Assembly (NCBI GenBank): GCA_023487205.1
Contig: JAMDBT010000051.1
Coordinates: 17,203 to 81,202, forward strand
From: Thermoplasmatota archaeon
GTDB lineage: Archaea > Thermoplasmatota > Thermoplasmata > Thermoplasmatales > Thermoplasmataceae
Direction: 5' to 3'
DNA: 64,000 nt
Part shown: positions 8,106-18,434 of the stretch, piece after piece
Numbering within the stretch: the stretch's first letter is position 1
Layout of the letters: each line of letters begins with the position of its first letter
Translations under genes and position numbers: made by a program
The notes under the pieces: model-generated
The model's database searches: none
What the model was told of the DNA's origin: nothing
Seen by the model: the letters and a program-made list of their open reading frames with translations, nothing else

Positions 8106-8513
8106 TCAAATGCCTTTCAGCGCTTTGACCATCTTGACTACGGAATCAACGGCGTCCCTGGCTTTCTCAATCCTTGCCATTGCCTGTATCCTTGTTTCCC
8201 CCGGACCTGATATTCCCAGCGCAACCGGTTTTCCGTGCTCCACCATTATGTCTTCTATCTTCCTGGCAGCGTTCTGCATGATTACCTCGTCGTGATCGGT
8301 CTCTCCCTTGATCACGGCACCCAGCGCAACCACGCCGTCTATTTCCTTATTCTCCACCAGCTTCTTCACGCCCAGAGGTATGTCAAAAGTTCCCGGGACC
8401 ATCAGGGTCTTGGCTATTTCCACTCCGAGAAACTTTGCCTGCTCTTCCGCGCGTGAAAGCATCATCGTCGTAATGTCCCAATTGTATTCCGATACCACTA
8501 TTCCAATTTTCAT
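8106..8513 (-). CDS. ribH: 6,7-dimethyl-8-ribityllumazine synthase
   Basis: A 135-residue lumazine synthase. It shows VVSEYNWDITTMML with the substrate-binding aromatic, VPGTFDIPLGVKKL (the PG-(A/S/T)-(F/Y)-(E/D)-(I/L)-P motif) and ALGAVIKGETDHDEV with the catalytic His after the phosphate-binding GET. It condenses 5-amino-6-ribitylaminouracil with 3,4-dihydroxybutanone 4-phosphate. It is the last gene of the ribB-ribL-ribC-ribH operon, so the enzyme sits next to both its butanone supplier (RibB) and the enzyme that uses its product (RibC). Confidence 0.96.
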   Translation of the reverse strand: MKIGIVVSEYNWDITTMMLSRAEEQAKFLGVEIAKTLMVPGTFDIPLGVKKLVENKEIDGVVALGAVIKGETDHDEVIMQNAARKIEDIMVEHGKPVALGISGPGETRIQAMARIEKARDAVDSVVKMVKALKGI

Positions 8514-8523
8514 GTCTGTTCAC

Positions 8524-9440
<917 letters not shown>

Positions 9441-10205
9441 TGGTCCACTGCTCGATTATCGCCTTTCCCTCTATAAAAGTTAGGGAGTTTCTCTCGGCGT
9501 AATCAAGCGCTTCCTGTCTGGTCATTGACTTCCCGGAATCAGAAAGCATTTCCACTATCGTTGCAGTTGGTATCAGTCCCGCCTCTTCCATAACGTAGGT
9601 GGAAAGTTCTGTGTGACCCTTCCTTCGGGAGAAGTATCCTTCCCTTGCAATCAGCAGGTGCACGTGGCCCGGAGACCGGAAGGACTCCTGAAACCTGTTC
9701 CTGATTCTTGTATCTGAATCCATATCCCCGATAAGGTCAGAGAATTCCCTGGCCGTAATGCTCCTATCAACGTCAGATATCCCCGTGAAGGTATTTCTGC
9801 TGTTTATCGTGAGCGAGAACGAACTGCTCTTATCGTACTTCAGGTCGCTCTGATCAAACAGATCGCCAAGACCAGCAACCGCATTTCCCAGGGACTCCTG
9901 CATTAGCGGAAGGCCCAGGACACGGGCTTCCTTTTCCCGGATAGTGGTGCATATTAGCCCTCCAGCGTCCTTTCTCATCCTCCTGATCACATCAGGGGTT
10001 GCGAACTGCGACGCAATCACCATATCCGTTTCCCCTTCTCTCCCCTCGAAATCAAAAATGAGTACCGGCGTTCCTGCCCTGAGATCAGAAAGGGCTTTTT
10101 CCCACATAAATCCAGAATCTAATGAGTTGATATTAAGATATGGGTAATTACTCATAACTGAGTAGAATATGATCCCACCTGAATAATATTTATTTTCGTT
10201 TTAGC

Positions 10206-10676
10206 ATGATTGCAGCGTTGTATATCAAGCGGTTTGCCCCTGAGGACATAAAGGAAGTCGTGGACCTCGAAAAACGTGCCTTCCCTGTTGGCCCGTACAC
10301 CAGGGAAGAGTTGGACCTTGCGTTTTCAAGTTCAGGGTCGTTCAATTTTCTACTTTACGATAATGATACACATAACCTCCTGGGATACGTCGTGGCAACA
10401 GAGATAGATCGGCTCACGGCAAACATAGAGAGCATCGCTGTGGATCCAGATATTGAGGGAAAGGGCGCGGGGTCAGTGCTGCTCAAGTACATAGAGGATG
10501 AGATGATGGCCAGGGGTTACAAGGTCTCAACGCTGGAAGTCAGGGAGAAGAACGACCGGGCCATCGAATTCTACAAGAAGAAAGGATACCAGATGTTAGA
10601 GGTGGTGAACGACTTTTATCAGCTTTCCTTCAAGGGTTCGAAGCACGCGCTCAGGTTCATCAAGAAGCTTTCCTGA
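10206..10676 (+). CDS. GNAT-family N-acetyltransferase, RimI-like
   Basis: A 156-residue GNAT protein. The acetyl-CoA site is visible as ANIESIAVDPDIEGKGAGS, with the (Q/R)-x-x-G-x-(G/A) loop here EGKGAG, followed by the helix VLLKYIEDEMMARG and the strand/helix VREKNDRAIEFYKKKGYQ, which is the RimI/Ard1-like ending. In archaea such proteins acetylate protein N-termini or ribosomal proteins. The target here is unknown. It is divergent from ribB and its 3' end overlaps the 3' end of the HD hydrolase gene by 17 bases. Confidence 0.85.
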   Translation: MIAALYIKRFAPEDIKEVVDLEKRAFPVGPYTREELDLAFSSSGSFNFLLYDNDTHNLLGYVVATEIDRLTANIESIAVDPDIEGKGAGSVLLKYIEDEMMARGYKVSTLEVREKNDRAIEFYKKKGYQMLEVVNDFYQLSFKGSKHALRFIKKLS

Positions 10677-11826
10677 ACTTTCTCTCGTCCAGCGAAGCGG
10701 GAAGGCTACCCGCACGCAATCCTGATACCGAAAGCACAATTGTCCTGTTCTCCAGGGTATCTTCAAGCGCCCTTATGAGTGGGGAAACCTTGCCAGCAGG
10801 CATTTCCTCGCTTCCCACAAGCACTGAAATGTTGCTTTTCACCCTCTCGGAACCCACAAAATCCACCGGCGGGATGACATCAAGAATGTATTCGTGATCC
10901 TTCAGGTCCGTCCTCGAAATCAAATCCTTCAGCTTGGAGAAATTTTCCTCGGTGTAGGGATACCTGCCATGAACCTTGAACAGCTTTCTTGCAAGAATGG
11001 ATTTCACCAGATCACCGGCCTTCCTGTCTTGGACCATTATGCTGACAAGTTCGTCATCCCGCAGGACAAAGGGGTTTGGTATGTCCGGATCCGCAAGCTG
11101 AAGTGCATTCTGAAACATTCCCTGTGCAATCCTGGCGGTTTTATGCCAGTACACCGTCCTGTACATCTGAATCCTTGCAACGGACACGTTCTCCAGAGCC
11201 GGAATCCCCTTTTCCTCTGCCAGTATCTGGTCTTTCCGCAATACAACGGTGTTGATGACCCTGCGGTAATCCACAAAACCAACGGACACTCCGCAGTAGT
11301 ATGCGTCCCTTCTGACATAGTCAAGTTCGTCAGAATCCAATGGGCCGCTCACGATCCTGCTGTAAGCCTTGCTTCCCGGTTTCTTCTGAAGAATCCCGGT
11401 CACAAACTTCAGGTCCGCGCCAGTTTCTTCAATAAGTGCGGGAATGCTGGAATTCTCAAATGGCGCTTCTCCCCGGATAATTGCCAATCCCGCGTCCTCA
11501 TGGCTCATCCCGGTTTTCTGCTTGAAATACTGCTCAAAAGAATGGCTGAAAGGAGTATGCCCAATATCATGAAGAAGGGCGGCAATTTCAAGCTCCGATC
11601 TCCTCGGAAGGGAGAAGTGCTCAGCAAATTCCCCTGCCAGGAACATGCTTCCCAGGGAATGCTCAAAACGGGAGTGGTTTGCTCCAGGGTAGACAAGATT
11701 CGTCAGGCCCAACTGCTTCACGTACCTGAGTCTCTGAAATGACTGGTCATCGACGATTCTCTCGATGCCTTCTTCCAGCCTTATGGGTCCGTTTATTGAG
11801 TCCTGCACTATCTTGAAGCTCAGCAA
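10660..11826 (-). CDS. HD-domain phosphohydrolase (dNTPase/SpoT-like)
   Basis: An HD-superfamily metal-dependent phosphohydrolase of about 388 residues. It shows the usual opening KIVQDSINGPIRLEEG, RLRYVKQLGLTNLVYPGANH, HSRFEHSLGSMFLA and the metal site AALLHDIGHTPFSHSFE, then DELDYVRRDAYYCGV, as in archaeal dGTPase-like proteins. Family members hydrolyse dNTPs or related phosphate esters. The open frame runs upstream to a GTG at 11904, but that part lies inside the SRP RNA gene and encodes unconserved residues. I therefore start at TTG 11826, 13 bases after the RNA's 3' end and just behind GGTGA. Confidence 0.85.
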   Translation of the reverse strand: MLSFKIVQDSINGPIRLEEGIERIVDDQSFQRLRYVKQLGLTNLVYPGANHSRFEHSLGSMFLAGEFAEHFSLPRRSELEIAALLHDIGHTPFSHSFEQYFKQKTGMSHEDAGLAIIRGEAPFENSSIPALIEETGADLKFVTGILQKKPGSKAYSRIVSGPLDSDELDYVRRDAYYCGVSVGFVDYRRVINTVVLRKDQILAEEKGIPALENVSVARIQMYRTVYWHKTARIAQGMFQNALQLADPDIPNPFVLRDDELVSIMVQDRKAGDLVKSILARKLFKVHGRYPYTEENFSKLKDLISRTDLKDHEYILDVIPPVDFVGSERVKSNISVLVGSEEMPAGKVSPLIRALEDTLENRTIVLSVSGLRAGSLPASLDERKFRKAS

Positions 11827-11838
11827 ATCACCGTGAAA

Positions 11839-12142
11839 GCCAGGCTCACCCAAATTGGGCCGGATGTCCTGGGAGGTACCCCCTGATTTGTCTCCACCCC
11901 GCACCCTTCCAGCACCGGTAGTGCAACTTACCGTTGCTCCCTTCCGGTCCTAGCGGGTTCCGTTGCCTGACCACCACCTGGTCTTCCTGTGAAGAGCAGG
12001 CAGGGGACCTCCGATCCGGAAGGACGGGGTATCCTCAACGCCTCAGGGCCTAGCAGAAGTCCGGGTGACCTCTCCGGGCCGTCGCCTCCGCGTGTAGACT
12101 TCGGATAACAGAGGACGCCTAATTCCTCCGGTCAAGCCTGGC
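11839..12142 (-). ncRNA. signal recognition particle RNA (archaeal 7S RNA)
   Basis: On the reverse strand this 304-nt segment carries the universal SRP core, GGTCAGG followed by CCGGAAGGGAGCAAC (near 11932-11980), that is helix 8 with its GGAA loop. The flanks pair: CCCCGTCCTTCC with GGAAGGGTGCGGGG, CCCTGA with TCAGGG and CCGGA with TCCGG form helix 5, and the extreme ends GCCAGGCT (12142-12135) and AGCCTGGC (11846-11839) form helix 1, as in archaeal 7S RNAs of about 300 nt. It binds SRP54 and SRP19 for co-translational targeting. Ends were set from the terminal helix and could be off by a few bases. Confidence 0.9.
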
Positions 12143-12162
12143 ATTGTGCAGAATGTGTACAG

Positions 12163-12173
12163 TCTAAAAAACA
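12163..12173 (-). promoter_or_regulatory. TATA box of the SRP RNA gene
   Basis: On the reverse strand TTTTTTAGAC is centred about 26 bases before the 5' end of SRP RNA deduced from its terminal helix. Position and RNA end support each other. Confidence 0.5.
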
Positions 12174-12302
12174 TTGTTGATACAAAACGCGTCGTACCAC
12201 ATTGGTGCCGGGATATCGGTGACAGGCAACTCCAATGGGCAAGGACCATTCCTGCCTTGAATGAAGTATATTCACCCGTGAATGATGTGGTGAGGAACCT
12301 GC

Positions 12303-12890
12303 ATGAACTCCCGTCAGAACATGGTAATTTTCATAAGGCATGGAGAGAGTGAGTCGAACGTCGCAGGGGTTCTGACCCACGATGTCACCGGATATCCGCT
12401 TACGACGAAGGGAATCGGCCAGGCGCAGAAGGTATCCAAAGTGCTGATGGACCTGGCTATAGACCAGGTCTATTGCAGTCCGCTCTTGAGGACTACGCGG
12501 ACTGCTGAGATCATTGCTCAAGACAGGGGTTTGGCCGTGAACTCTGATGCCAGACTCCGGGAGTCTGGAATGGGAAAACTCAATAAGACGCGAGCAAGAA
12601 CAGTAACCGACGCCGAAAGAAAGGAGTTCGAAATGGAGCCGTGGGAAGATATTGTCTCCAGGATGAAGCAGTTTGCGGAGTCGTGCACCGGCATTTCCGT
12701 TGCGGTGAGCCACGCACTCCCCATTCGTGCGCTGGTTTCCGATACCCTCGGAATGGACGATGCCTCCACTCATGGCGTAAACATAGGGTTTTGCAGCATA
12801 ACTGCGTTTGCAACGGTTCCGATGAGGGTGCTTTCGATCGGATCCCGGTCTCTTCCACAGGCTGTAATCGGCTTTGCGGGTACGGGATGA
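12303..12890 (+). CDS. histidine phosphatase superfamily protein (phosphoglycerate mutase-like)
   Basis: A 195-residue branch-1 histidine phosphatase. VIFIRHGESESN is the RHG catalytic motif with the phosphorylated His, PLTTKGIGQAQKV and VYCSPLLRTTRTAEII provide the second Arg pair, and VAVSHALPIRALV holds the second catalytic His. The usual acid Glu is probably in LRESGMGK. The substrate is unknown; relatives act on phosphosugars, alpha-ribazole phosphate or nucleotides. The ATG at 12303 is preceded by GGTGAGG with seven bases between, a genuine Shine-Dalgarno site; a second ATG at 12321 would give a protein starting right at the first strand. Confidence 0.85.
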   Translation: MNSRQNMVIFIRHGESESNVAGVLTHDVTGYPLTTKGIGQAQKVSKVLMDLAIDQVYCSPLLRTTRTAEIIAQDRGLAVNSDARLRESGMGKLNKTRARTVTDAERKEFEMEPWEDIVSRMKQFAESCTGISVAVSHALPIRALVSDTLGMDDASTHGVNIGFCSITAFATVPMRVLSIGSRSLPQAVIGFAGTG

Positions 12891-12992
12891 AATGAGGAAG
12901 CCGCAATGAATGGGGCAGGGATATCTGCCGAGATTGTAGTGAAATCTCTCTGTCTGGTGTTAAATAGCGTCTGGGCATAAGCCATAGTCCTA

Positions 12993-14267
12993 ATGAACTA
13001 CTCTTTCTCGTTGCGATCTCTGGACAAGAGAGTCAGATACCTGGCTTGGACAAGATTTATCAGGTCTTTCGGTCGCGGGTCGACTTTCATTTTTGTACCC
13101 CTGATTTTCATCATGTATTATCAGGTCTCCTTCCTTACCACCGGAATCCTGCTAGGATCAGCGACTGTGATACAGTCCCTGGTACAGTATTATTCGGGTA
13201 AATGGACTGATCTCGTGGGAAGGAGAAAAATACTGGTGTACACCCAGATCCCGAATATTCTCTTCTATCTGGCGCTTTTTCAGTCTGTGGCCGCGCTTTA
13301 CCCGGTTATTCTTGTGATCTTGTTCTGGTATCTGACCATACTCATCAACGCCCTTCAATACCCAGCAGTTCAAGCCGCAGTGGCAGACGTGACCAGCGTG
13401 CAGGACCGGATGTCGGGATACACGGTTCTCAGGGTAATGGCCAACCTCGGAATTGCAATCGGACCAATGGTGGGAGCCTACTCCTACGTGCTGACTGGCG
13501 GGTTCCAGTACATTTTCATGATAGCCGGAATTGCCACTATTGCCGAGGTGGTCCTGCTTTACCAGTATATGAGGGAAACTTTTGAGCCAAACCACAAGGA
13601 GGCAACGAAGTCGATTAGCAACCTTCACAGGGTGTACAAGGCAGACAGGCTGTTCCTTCTCTTCACTGCCGCAGGGATAATTACCGGTTTCTTCCTGAGG
13701 CAAAGGGGTACCTCCCTGACCATCTTTACCGTCCTGCTGCAGAACGAGCCAGTGCAGTATCTTGCGTACATTTGGGCACTGAACGGCCTTCTGGTAGTTC
13801 TCCTTCAGGTGCCGATACTGTCCATAATGACCCGGGGACTGAACGCTATGTTCTGGAGAGGCGTCGGCGTCATTTTCTATGCGGCTTCTTTCATCATTCT
13901 GTTCTTCAGCGCCGGGCTGATCTACCTGCTTGTTTTCATGACCATTTCCACTGTGGGAGAGGACTTCCTTTCACCCACGACACAGAGCATCATAACAACG
14001 ATGGCACCGGAGAATCTCAGGGGATCCTATATTGGTGTCTATAACCTGTACACAAGCATCGGATCCCTGCTAGGATCTGCCCTCGGACTTTACGTCCTGT
14101 ACGAGTTGAGTTCCGTCAGCGAGATCTTCTGGATTTACATTGCGATCGGGACGGCAATAGTTTCCGCGATGTATTTCCTCCTCGGGCCATCATTCAACGA
14201 CAGGTTTGAAATTGAGACAGTATCCCAACCGGAATCCACCCAGTATTTCGTCGATTTCAGGAGATAG
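12993..14267 (+). CDS. major facilitator superfamily transporter
   Basis: A 424-residue membrane protein with about twelve hydrophobic segments in two halves. The loop between helices 2 and 3, YYSGKWTDLVGRRKILVYTQ, is the G-x-x-x-D-x-x-G-R-(K/R) signature A of the family, and GLAIGPMVGAYS-like residues (IAIGPMVGAYSYVLTGG) fit helix 5. The halves are separated by a charged loop near residues 195-215. Drug-export-like MFS proteins look like this, but the substrate is not evident. It lies about 100 bases after the phosphatase gene with no clear promoter in between, so they may be cotranscribed. Confidence 0.88.
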   Translation: MNYSFSLRSLDKRVRYLAWTRFIRSFGRGSTFIFVPLIFIMYYQVSFLTTGILLGSATVIQSLVQYYSGKWTDLVGRRKILVYTQIPNILFYLALFQSVAALYPVILVILFWYLTILINALQYPAVQAAVADVTSVQDRMSGYTVLRVMANLGIAIGPMVGAYSYVLTGGFQYIFMIAGIATIAEVVLLYQYMRETFEPNHKEATKSISNLHRVYKADRLFLLFTAAGIITGFFLRQRGTSLTIFTVLLQNEPVQYLAYIWALNGLLVVLLQVPILSIMTRGLNAMFWRGVGVIFYAASFIILFFSAGLIYLLVFMTISTVGEDFLSPTTQSIITTMAPENLRGSYIGVYNLYTSIGSLLGSALGLYVLYELSSVSEIFWIYIAIGTAIVSAMYFLLGPSFNDRFEIETVSQPESTQYFVDFRR

Positions 14268-14495
14268 CCGTACAAGATCATTCCAATCCACATGACCTGT
14301 CAAATCCCCATTAATGTGATCTGCCTTCCCGCCACCTGATCCACGCCTATGAACTGCTTCACGGCTTCCCCTGGAGGGCCTTTTTCCCATCGGAAGGATC
14401 GCACAGGCATGGTGCATGCTTTTACTTTACGATCCTTTCACGCGTGACATCCCCATCCATAAGAAAAGTAAATTACCCCCACTACATGGCATTGT

Positions 14496-17078
14496 GTGCA
14501 AATAGCAGTCAAGAGGAAGAGGGGCATTGCCTCACTGGCCGGCCTTGTTGTTGCCATTGTCATTATTTCGATTCCACTTGGTCCACTGCCTCCGCTTTCG
14601 GGTTTTCTGAGCCCGAACAACGGAATATGGCATGCACAACTGCCTCCTTATGCAACCGGTGTCCAGTACCTCAACATAACGCAGAACGGCTCATCTGCTT
14701 CCGTCGTTATCTACAGGGAATCGGACGGTTTCATCGGAATCGCTTCGGACCACAACTGGTCTCTCTATTATGAGCAGGGATACCTGCAGGCGGAATACAG
14801 GCTCGAGCAACTTGAATTCCTCAAGCTTGCGTCGATCGGGGACCTGTCCTCGCTCATTGGAAGCGGGGGACTCCCCTCAGACAATTTTGCGAGGCAGATT
14901 GAAGACCTCCAGGTTGCCTGGCAGGAATACAAGAGTCTGCCCAAGTCGAGCTATACGTATATGGCATTGAATGAATTCGTCATGGGCATAAACCACTACA
15001 TATCCGGACTCAGTCCAAGCAATTACCCGATCCTTTTCAAGATACTCAGTTACACCCCGACCGCGTGGAACATCACCGATGTGTTTGCCCTGCAGCAGAT
15101 CTTCCTCTGGGAAAACAGCGCGGGAGGCACAACTCCACTGAACTTCAACTATGCACTGCAAAAAATGAATTCCACGGTCGTGAAGGCGTTCTACCCTGCT
15201 TATCCGGCAGGGATCCAGCACCCCATCGTTCCGGAATCCCTTAACCCGTCAGTGTATAACTTCACCGGTAATATTGGAAACCTCAGTTTGTATTCTCCAT
15301 CCTACAACTATTCCTCTGCTGTCACCACGTCTACCCTGAACTCAGTGCGCGAATTCCCGGGCTTTCAGACTTCCACCAGCGGCGTACCCTCTGATCAGGT
15401 CTTAAAGAGCCTGAATCTCCAGAACTTTCCATTCCATGACCTGGGCAGCAACAACTGGGCTGTCAACGGGAACAAGACAGGCAGTTCCGGAGCACTTGTT
15501 GCGAACGACCCCCACCTGAGCACCACCGTTCCCTCCATCTGGATTGGCTTCCAGCTGGTATCTCCCGGGCAAAATGTTATCGGTGTCACGTTCCCCGGCT
15601 TTCCGGGCATAATCCTGGGGCACAACCAGGCGGTAGGTTGGGGTGCGACCAATGGACAGGTGCAACAGACCTATTTCTACGCTGAGACAGCGAATTCCAG
15701 CAATCCGTGGCAGTATTACATGAACGGCACCTGGCATAAATTTTCGGTAATCAATGAGAGTGTGCCCGTGTCCGGAGGAAGCCCGGAAAGCCTCGCCGTT
15801 GAAAGGGCCGCAAACGGCGTCGTTATTCAGACCAGTCCCGCGACAATAGCGATGGACTGGACGGGACTCAATCCTACTGACGAAATACAGTGCTTCCTGA
15901 ATATTGATCGGGCAGGGAGCGTGCTTCAGTTCAAGGATAACATTAGTGAATCTTTCAAGGTCGCGATTCAAAACTGGGCAGTTGCGGATTCGCATGGGAA
16001 CATAGGAATTTTTCCGTTTGGTGATTATCCCGTGATAGAGAAGGGAAACCCTAGGGGAATTCTCCCGGGTACCGGACCGTACAACTGGGTGGGGTTCATC
16101 CCTCAGAACAGGGAACCATACCTGTACGACCCGTCAAACGGGTTCGTATTTTCGAGCAACCAGATCACGGTTTCAAGTAACTATCCGTACTATATCGGAT
16201 GGGACTACGAGTCAGGCTTCAGGGCGGACGAATCCTACACCGTCCTGAATTCTACCGGATCTTACGATCTTGCTAAGATGCAGGAAATGCAGCTTAACGT
16301 CCACGACTTCAGCACAAACGTGTTCCTGGGTCCCTTAATAAAGGCACTTCAGGACGCTGGAATGTCAGGCACTCCGGTATTCTCGACACTGTCTTCCTGG
16401 AACGGGAATTTCACACTGAATTCCACAGCCGCAACCTTCTATTATTTCTGGCTCAGCCAGTATCTCCGGGATGTGTTCGGTCCATATATGAAAAAATACG
16501 GCATAAACTCCTCTGAGGGATTCAATTCAAGTTCCTTCTTCCTTGGATCGGATGCAACCTACCACGGCCCTCTGGTGGAGGACCTGATGAACTGGACAAT
16601 GAATTATCCGGGTGTACAGTGGTTCAATGACCCGGTTACGGGGCAGACCAGAAATTCATCTACAGTAATGATCCAGGCGTTTGGGGAAACCGAGTCTTAC
16701 CTGAATTCCACCTATGGTTCAATCTCCTCGACCTGGGCGTGGGGGAACATCCATAAGAGGCAACTTACCAGCTTCTTCGGCGTGAATTCCTTCAACACAC
16801 AGGAGCTTCCTTCGGCAGGGGACTCAAACACATTAGATGCCTCTTACGGGCTAATCTCGTCTTTCGGCCCATCGTGGAGGCAGGTCGTTAACATGAGCGA
16901 CCCCCTGAATGGCATGGGAATATACCCCGGAGGGGTGTCCGAGAATCCGTCCAGTCAGTATTACAACAATACGTTCATACCCTGGAACAATGGCGTCTAC
17001 TATCTTCTGATTCCATACACCGACACTTCGCTTCCCGCCCAGTTCCTCTATATGTATAATGGAGGGACCTCGCCATGA
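14496..17078 (+). CDS. penicillin acylase (penicillin amidase) family Ntn hydrolase, membrane-anchored or exported
   Basis: An 860-residue S45-family hydrolase. A hydrophobic segment at residues 11-33 is a signal peptide or anchor. The alpha-chain region contains EQGYLQAEYRLEQLEFLKL, typical of the family. Autocleavage is expected before Ser318 in DLGSNNWAVNG, making Ser318 the beta-chain N-terminal nucleophile; ALVANDPHL follows as the conserved oxyanion segment, and SNPWQYYMNG and VADSHGNIGIFPFG also match. Family members cut amide bonds of penicillins, acyl-homoserine lactones or N-acyl amino acids. The role here is unknown; scavenging extracellular amides is plausible. GTG start at 14496; AAGTAAATTAC about 25 bases upstream may be the TATA element. 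Confidence 0.88.
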   Translation: MQIAVKRKRGIASLAGLVVAIVIISIPLGPLPPLSGFLSPNNGIWHAQLPPYATGVQYLNITQNGSSASVVIYRESDGFIGIASDHNWSLYYEQGYLQAEYRLEQLEFLKLASIGDLSSLIGSGGLPSDNFARQIEDLQVAWQEYKSLPKSSYTYMALNEFVMGINHYISGLSPSNYPILFKILSYTPTAWNITDVFALQQIFLWENSAGGTTPLNFNYALQKMNSTVVKAFYPAYPAGIQHPIVPESLNPSVYNFTGNIGNLSLYSPSYNYSSAVTTSTLNSVREFPGFQTSTSGVPSDQVLKSLNLQNFPFHDLGSNNWAVNGNKTGSSGALVANDPHLSTTVPSIWIGFQLVSPGQNVIGVTFPGFPGIILGHNQAVGWGATNGQVQQTYFYAETANSSNPWQYYMNGTWHKFSVINESVPVSGGSPESLAVERAANGVVIQTSPATIAMDWTGLNPTDEIQCFLNIDRAGSVLQFKDNISESFKVAIQNWAVADSHGNIGIFPFGDYPVIEKGNPRGILPGTGPYNWVGFIPQNREPYLYDPSNGFVFSSNQITVSSNYPYYIGWDYESGFRADESYTVLNSTGSYDLAKMQEMQLNVHDFSTNVFLGPLIKALQDAGMSGTPVFSTLSSWNGNFTLNSTAATFYYFWLSQYLRDVFGPYMKKYGINSSEGFNSSSFFLGSDATYHGPLVEDLMNWTMNYPGVQWFNDPVTGQTRNSSTVMIQAFGETESYLNSTYGSISSTWAWGNIHKRQLTSFFGVNSFNTQELPSAGDSNTLDASYGLISSFGPSWRQVVNMSDPLNGMGIYPGGVSENPSSQYYNNTFIPWNNGVYYLLIPYTDTSLPAQFLYMYNGGTSP

Positions 17079-17461
17079 AGGTCAACAGGCAAATCATTGC
17101 GATCCTGCAGATTCCCGCGTCTTTCGTCCTGTCAGTTTATGTCTTTTGGATCGTGCTTGCCGTTTCTGCCGGAGTTCTCGGATTGTATTGCGGGGGCCGC
17201 AAGCTGAATTCCCTGCTCTCCGGAGTTTATTCTGCCATTGGTGTTGTGCTCGCGGTCTTTGTATTCGACTCTGGGAACGGGATTTCGCAGGCTTCCCTGT
17301 TCTCTTCCGCCGCAGGGATTCCGGGCGGAATCGGGTTTCCGATTCTCCTGACGATTCTGATTGCATTCTTCCTTGGGCTGCTGGCGTACCTGCTGGGGTC
17401 CTCGTTCGAACTTGGTGGCTCCAGTGGGACCGCGAACGAGAAACCGGAGAAAAGCCAGTGA
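17075..17461 (+). CDS. small membrane protein coupled to the penicillin acylase gene
   Basis: A 128-residue protein with three to four hydrophobic helices (residues about 7-40, 45-65 and 85-112) and a short hydrophilic tail rich in Gly, Ser and Glu. The start overlaps the acylase stop by four bases (ATGA), indicating translational coupling. No family recognised. The tight pairing suggests it helps insert, anchor or regulate the acylase; this is inference. Confidence 0.7.
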   Translation: MKVNRQIIAILQIPASFVLSVYVFWIVLAVSAGVLGLYCGGRKLNSLLSGVYSAIGVVLAVFVFDSGNGISQASLFSSAAGIPGGIGFPILLTILIAFFLGLLAYLLGSSFELGGSSGTANEKPEKSQ

Positions 17462-17489
17462 TGCAAGTCTGGAATAGAAAATCAGGAAC

Positions 17490-18434
17490 TTAGTCCCTTC
17501 CGCCTGCGTCAATCCTGTACAGGTTCTGGATGTAGATTTTCCACTCCGGGAATTTTTTCCTGGCAGCATTCACCAGCGACATTATGGAAGCATTGAGGGG
17601 ACTCGGGAAAATCATCTCGACATCAAACTGTCCGTTGTGGAGTTTCTGCACTGATCTGGAGTGATAAATCTTCTTTTCGGTTCCAACTTCCCAAAGGAAT
17701 CTGAGAAGATCATTGTGCGTCACACATCGATAAATCCCGGCGTTCTTGTTGATTGCGGTGCATTTGCCCGTAGTTTGTGTTTCCCCATCTATGTAAGACA
17801 CAGAGTCTATGAAATCGTCTGATGGGTGATATCTTATCTCCCTGGACCATGAGTCGCCCATTGGATTTGATTGGGCGTTCAGTTCACTTTCCGGGGGCTC
17901 GGAATGAAGTGAAAGGACCTCCACTCCCAGACTTTCCATCCCTGGTATGCCGATGTCGTTCATTTCCAGAGTCGGGCCGAAATATTCGACCTTCGAGAAT
18001 TCGGGAGAATCGGAAACATCCATCAGCAGGTCCGAAACAATCCCCTGGTGCAGGTGGTGGAACCTTATTGAAAAGTGCGTCATTCCGTCTCCGACAAAAT
18101 GCTTTCCGACAACCACAGACTCGATGTTTATGGCACTTTTGATGAACTTCTCGAAAGCGCTCGTAACATTGCTCGTCGTTACGGCCATTATGTCCTTTCC
18201 CTTCTTCGGGTTAAGGCTCAATATTGCAGCCTGCACCCTGCTATTGTCTGCCTGCGAAGGAAAGTAGGACGTGACAGTGACCTTCTTCTCCGATACGTTA
18301 AGCAGGCAGGGAGCCACGACTCCAGAATCACGGGTAATGCCCTCCTGCTTCGGATCCATGGATAAGGAGACGATTGCCTGCATGTCCAGCTTGTGCCTAA
18401 CCTCCTTCCAGATCATTAAGAGCCTATGATTCAA
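17490..18434 (-). CDS. hypothetical protein, about 314 residues
   Basis: A soluble-looking protein with no membrane segment and no motif I recognise. Alternating strands and helices occur in two rough halves: KKVTVTSYFPSQADNSRV with IESVVVGKHFVGDGMTHFSI, then GQFDVEMIFPSPLNASIMSL near the end, which could be two ferredoxin-like or ACT-like units. Base composition is like that of neighbouring genes and the frame is uninterrupted, so it is probably a real protein. It converges with the acylase operon and has no co-directional partner apart from a tRNA upstream. Function unknown. Confidence 0.65.
   Translation of the reverse strand: MNHRLLMIWKEVRHKLDMQAIVSLSMDPKQEGITRDSGVVAPCLLNVSEKKVTVTSYFPSQADNSRVQAAILSLNPKKGKDIMAVTTSNVTSAFEKFIKSAINIESVVVGKHFVGDGMTHFSIRFHHLHQGIVSDLLMDVSDSPEFSKVEYFGPTLEMNDIGIPGMESLGVEVLSLHSEPPESELNAQSNPMGDSWSREIRYHPSDDFIDSVSYIDGETQTTGKCTAINKNAGIYRCVTHNDLLRFLWEVGTEKKIYHSRSVQKLHNGQFDVEMIFPSPLNASIMSLVNAARKKFPEWKIYIQNLYRIDAGGRD

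Noticed and set aside
15402..15995. 197-codon reverse frame inside the penicillin acylase gene
   Set aside because: Antisense shadow over the conserved beta-chain start; no independent motif.
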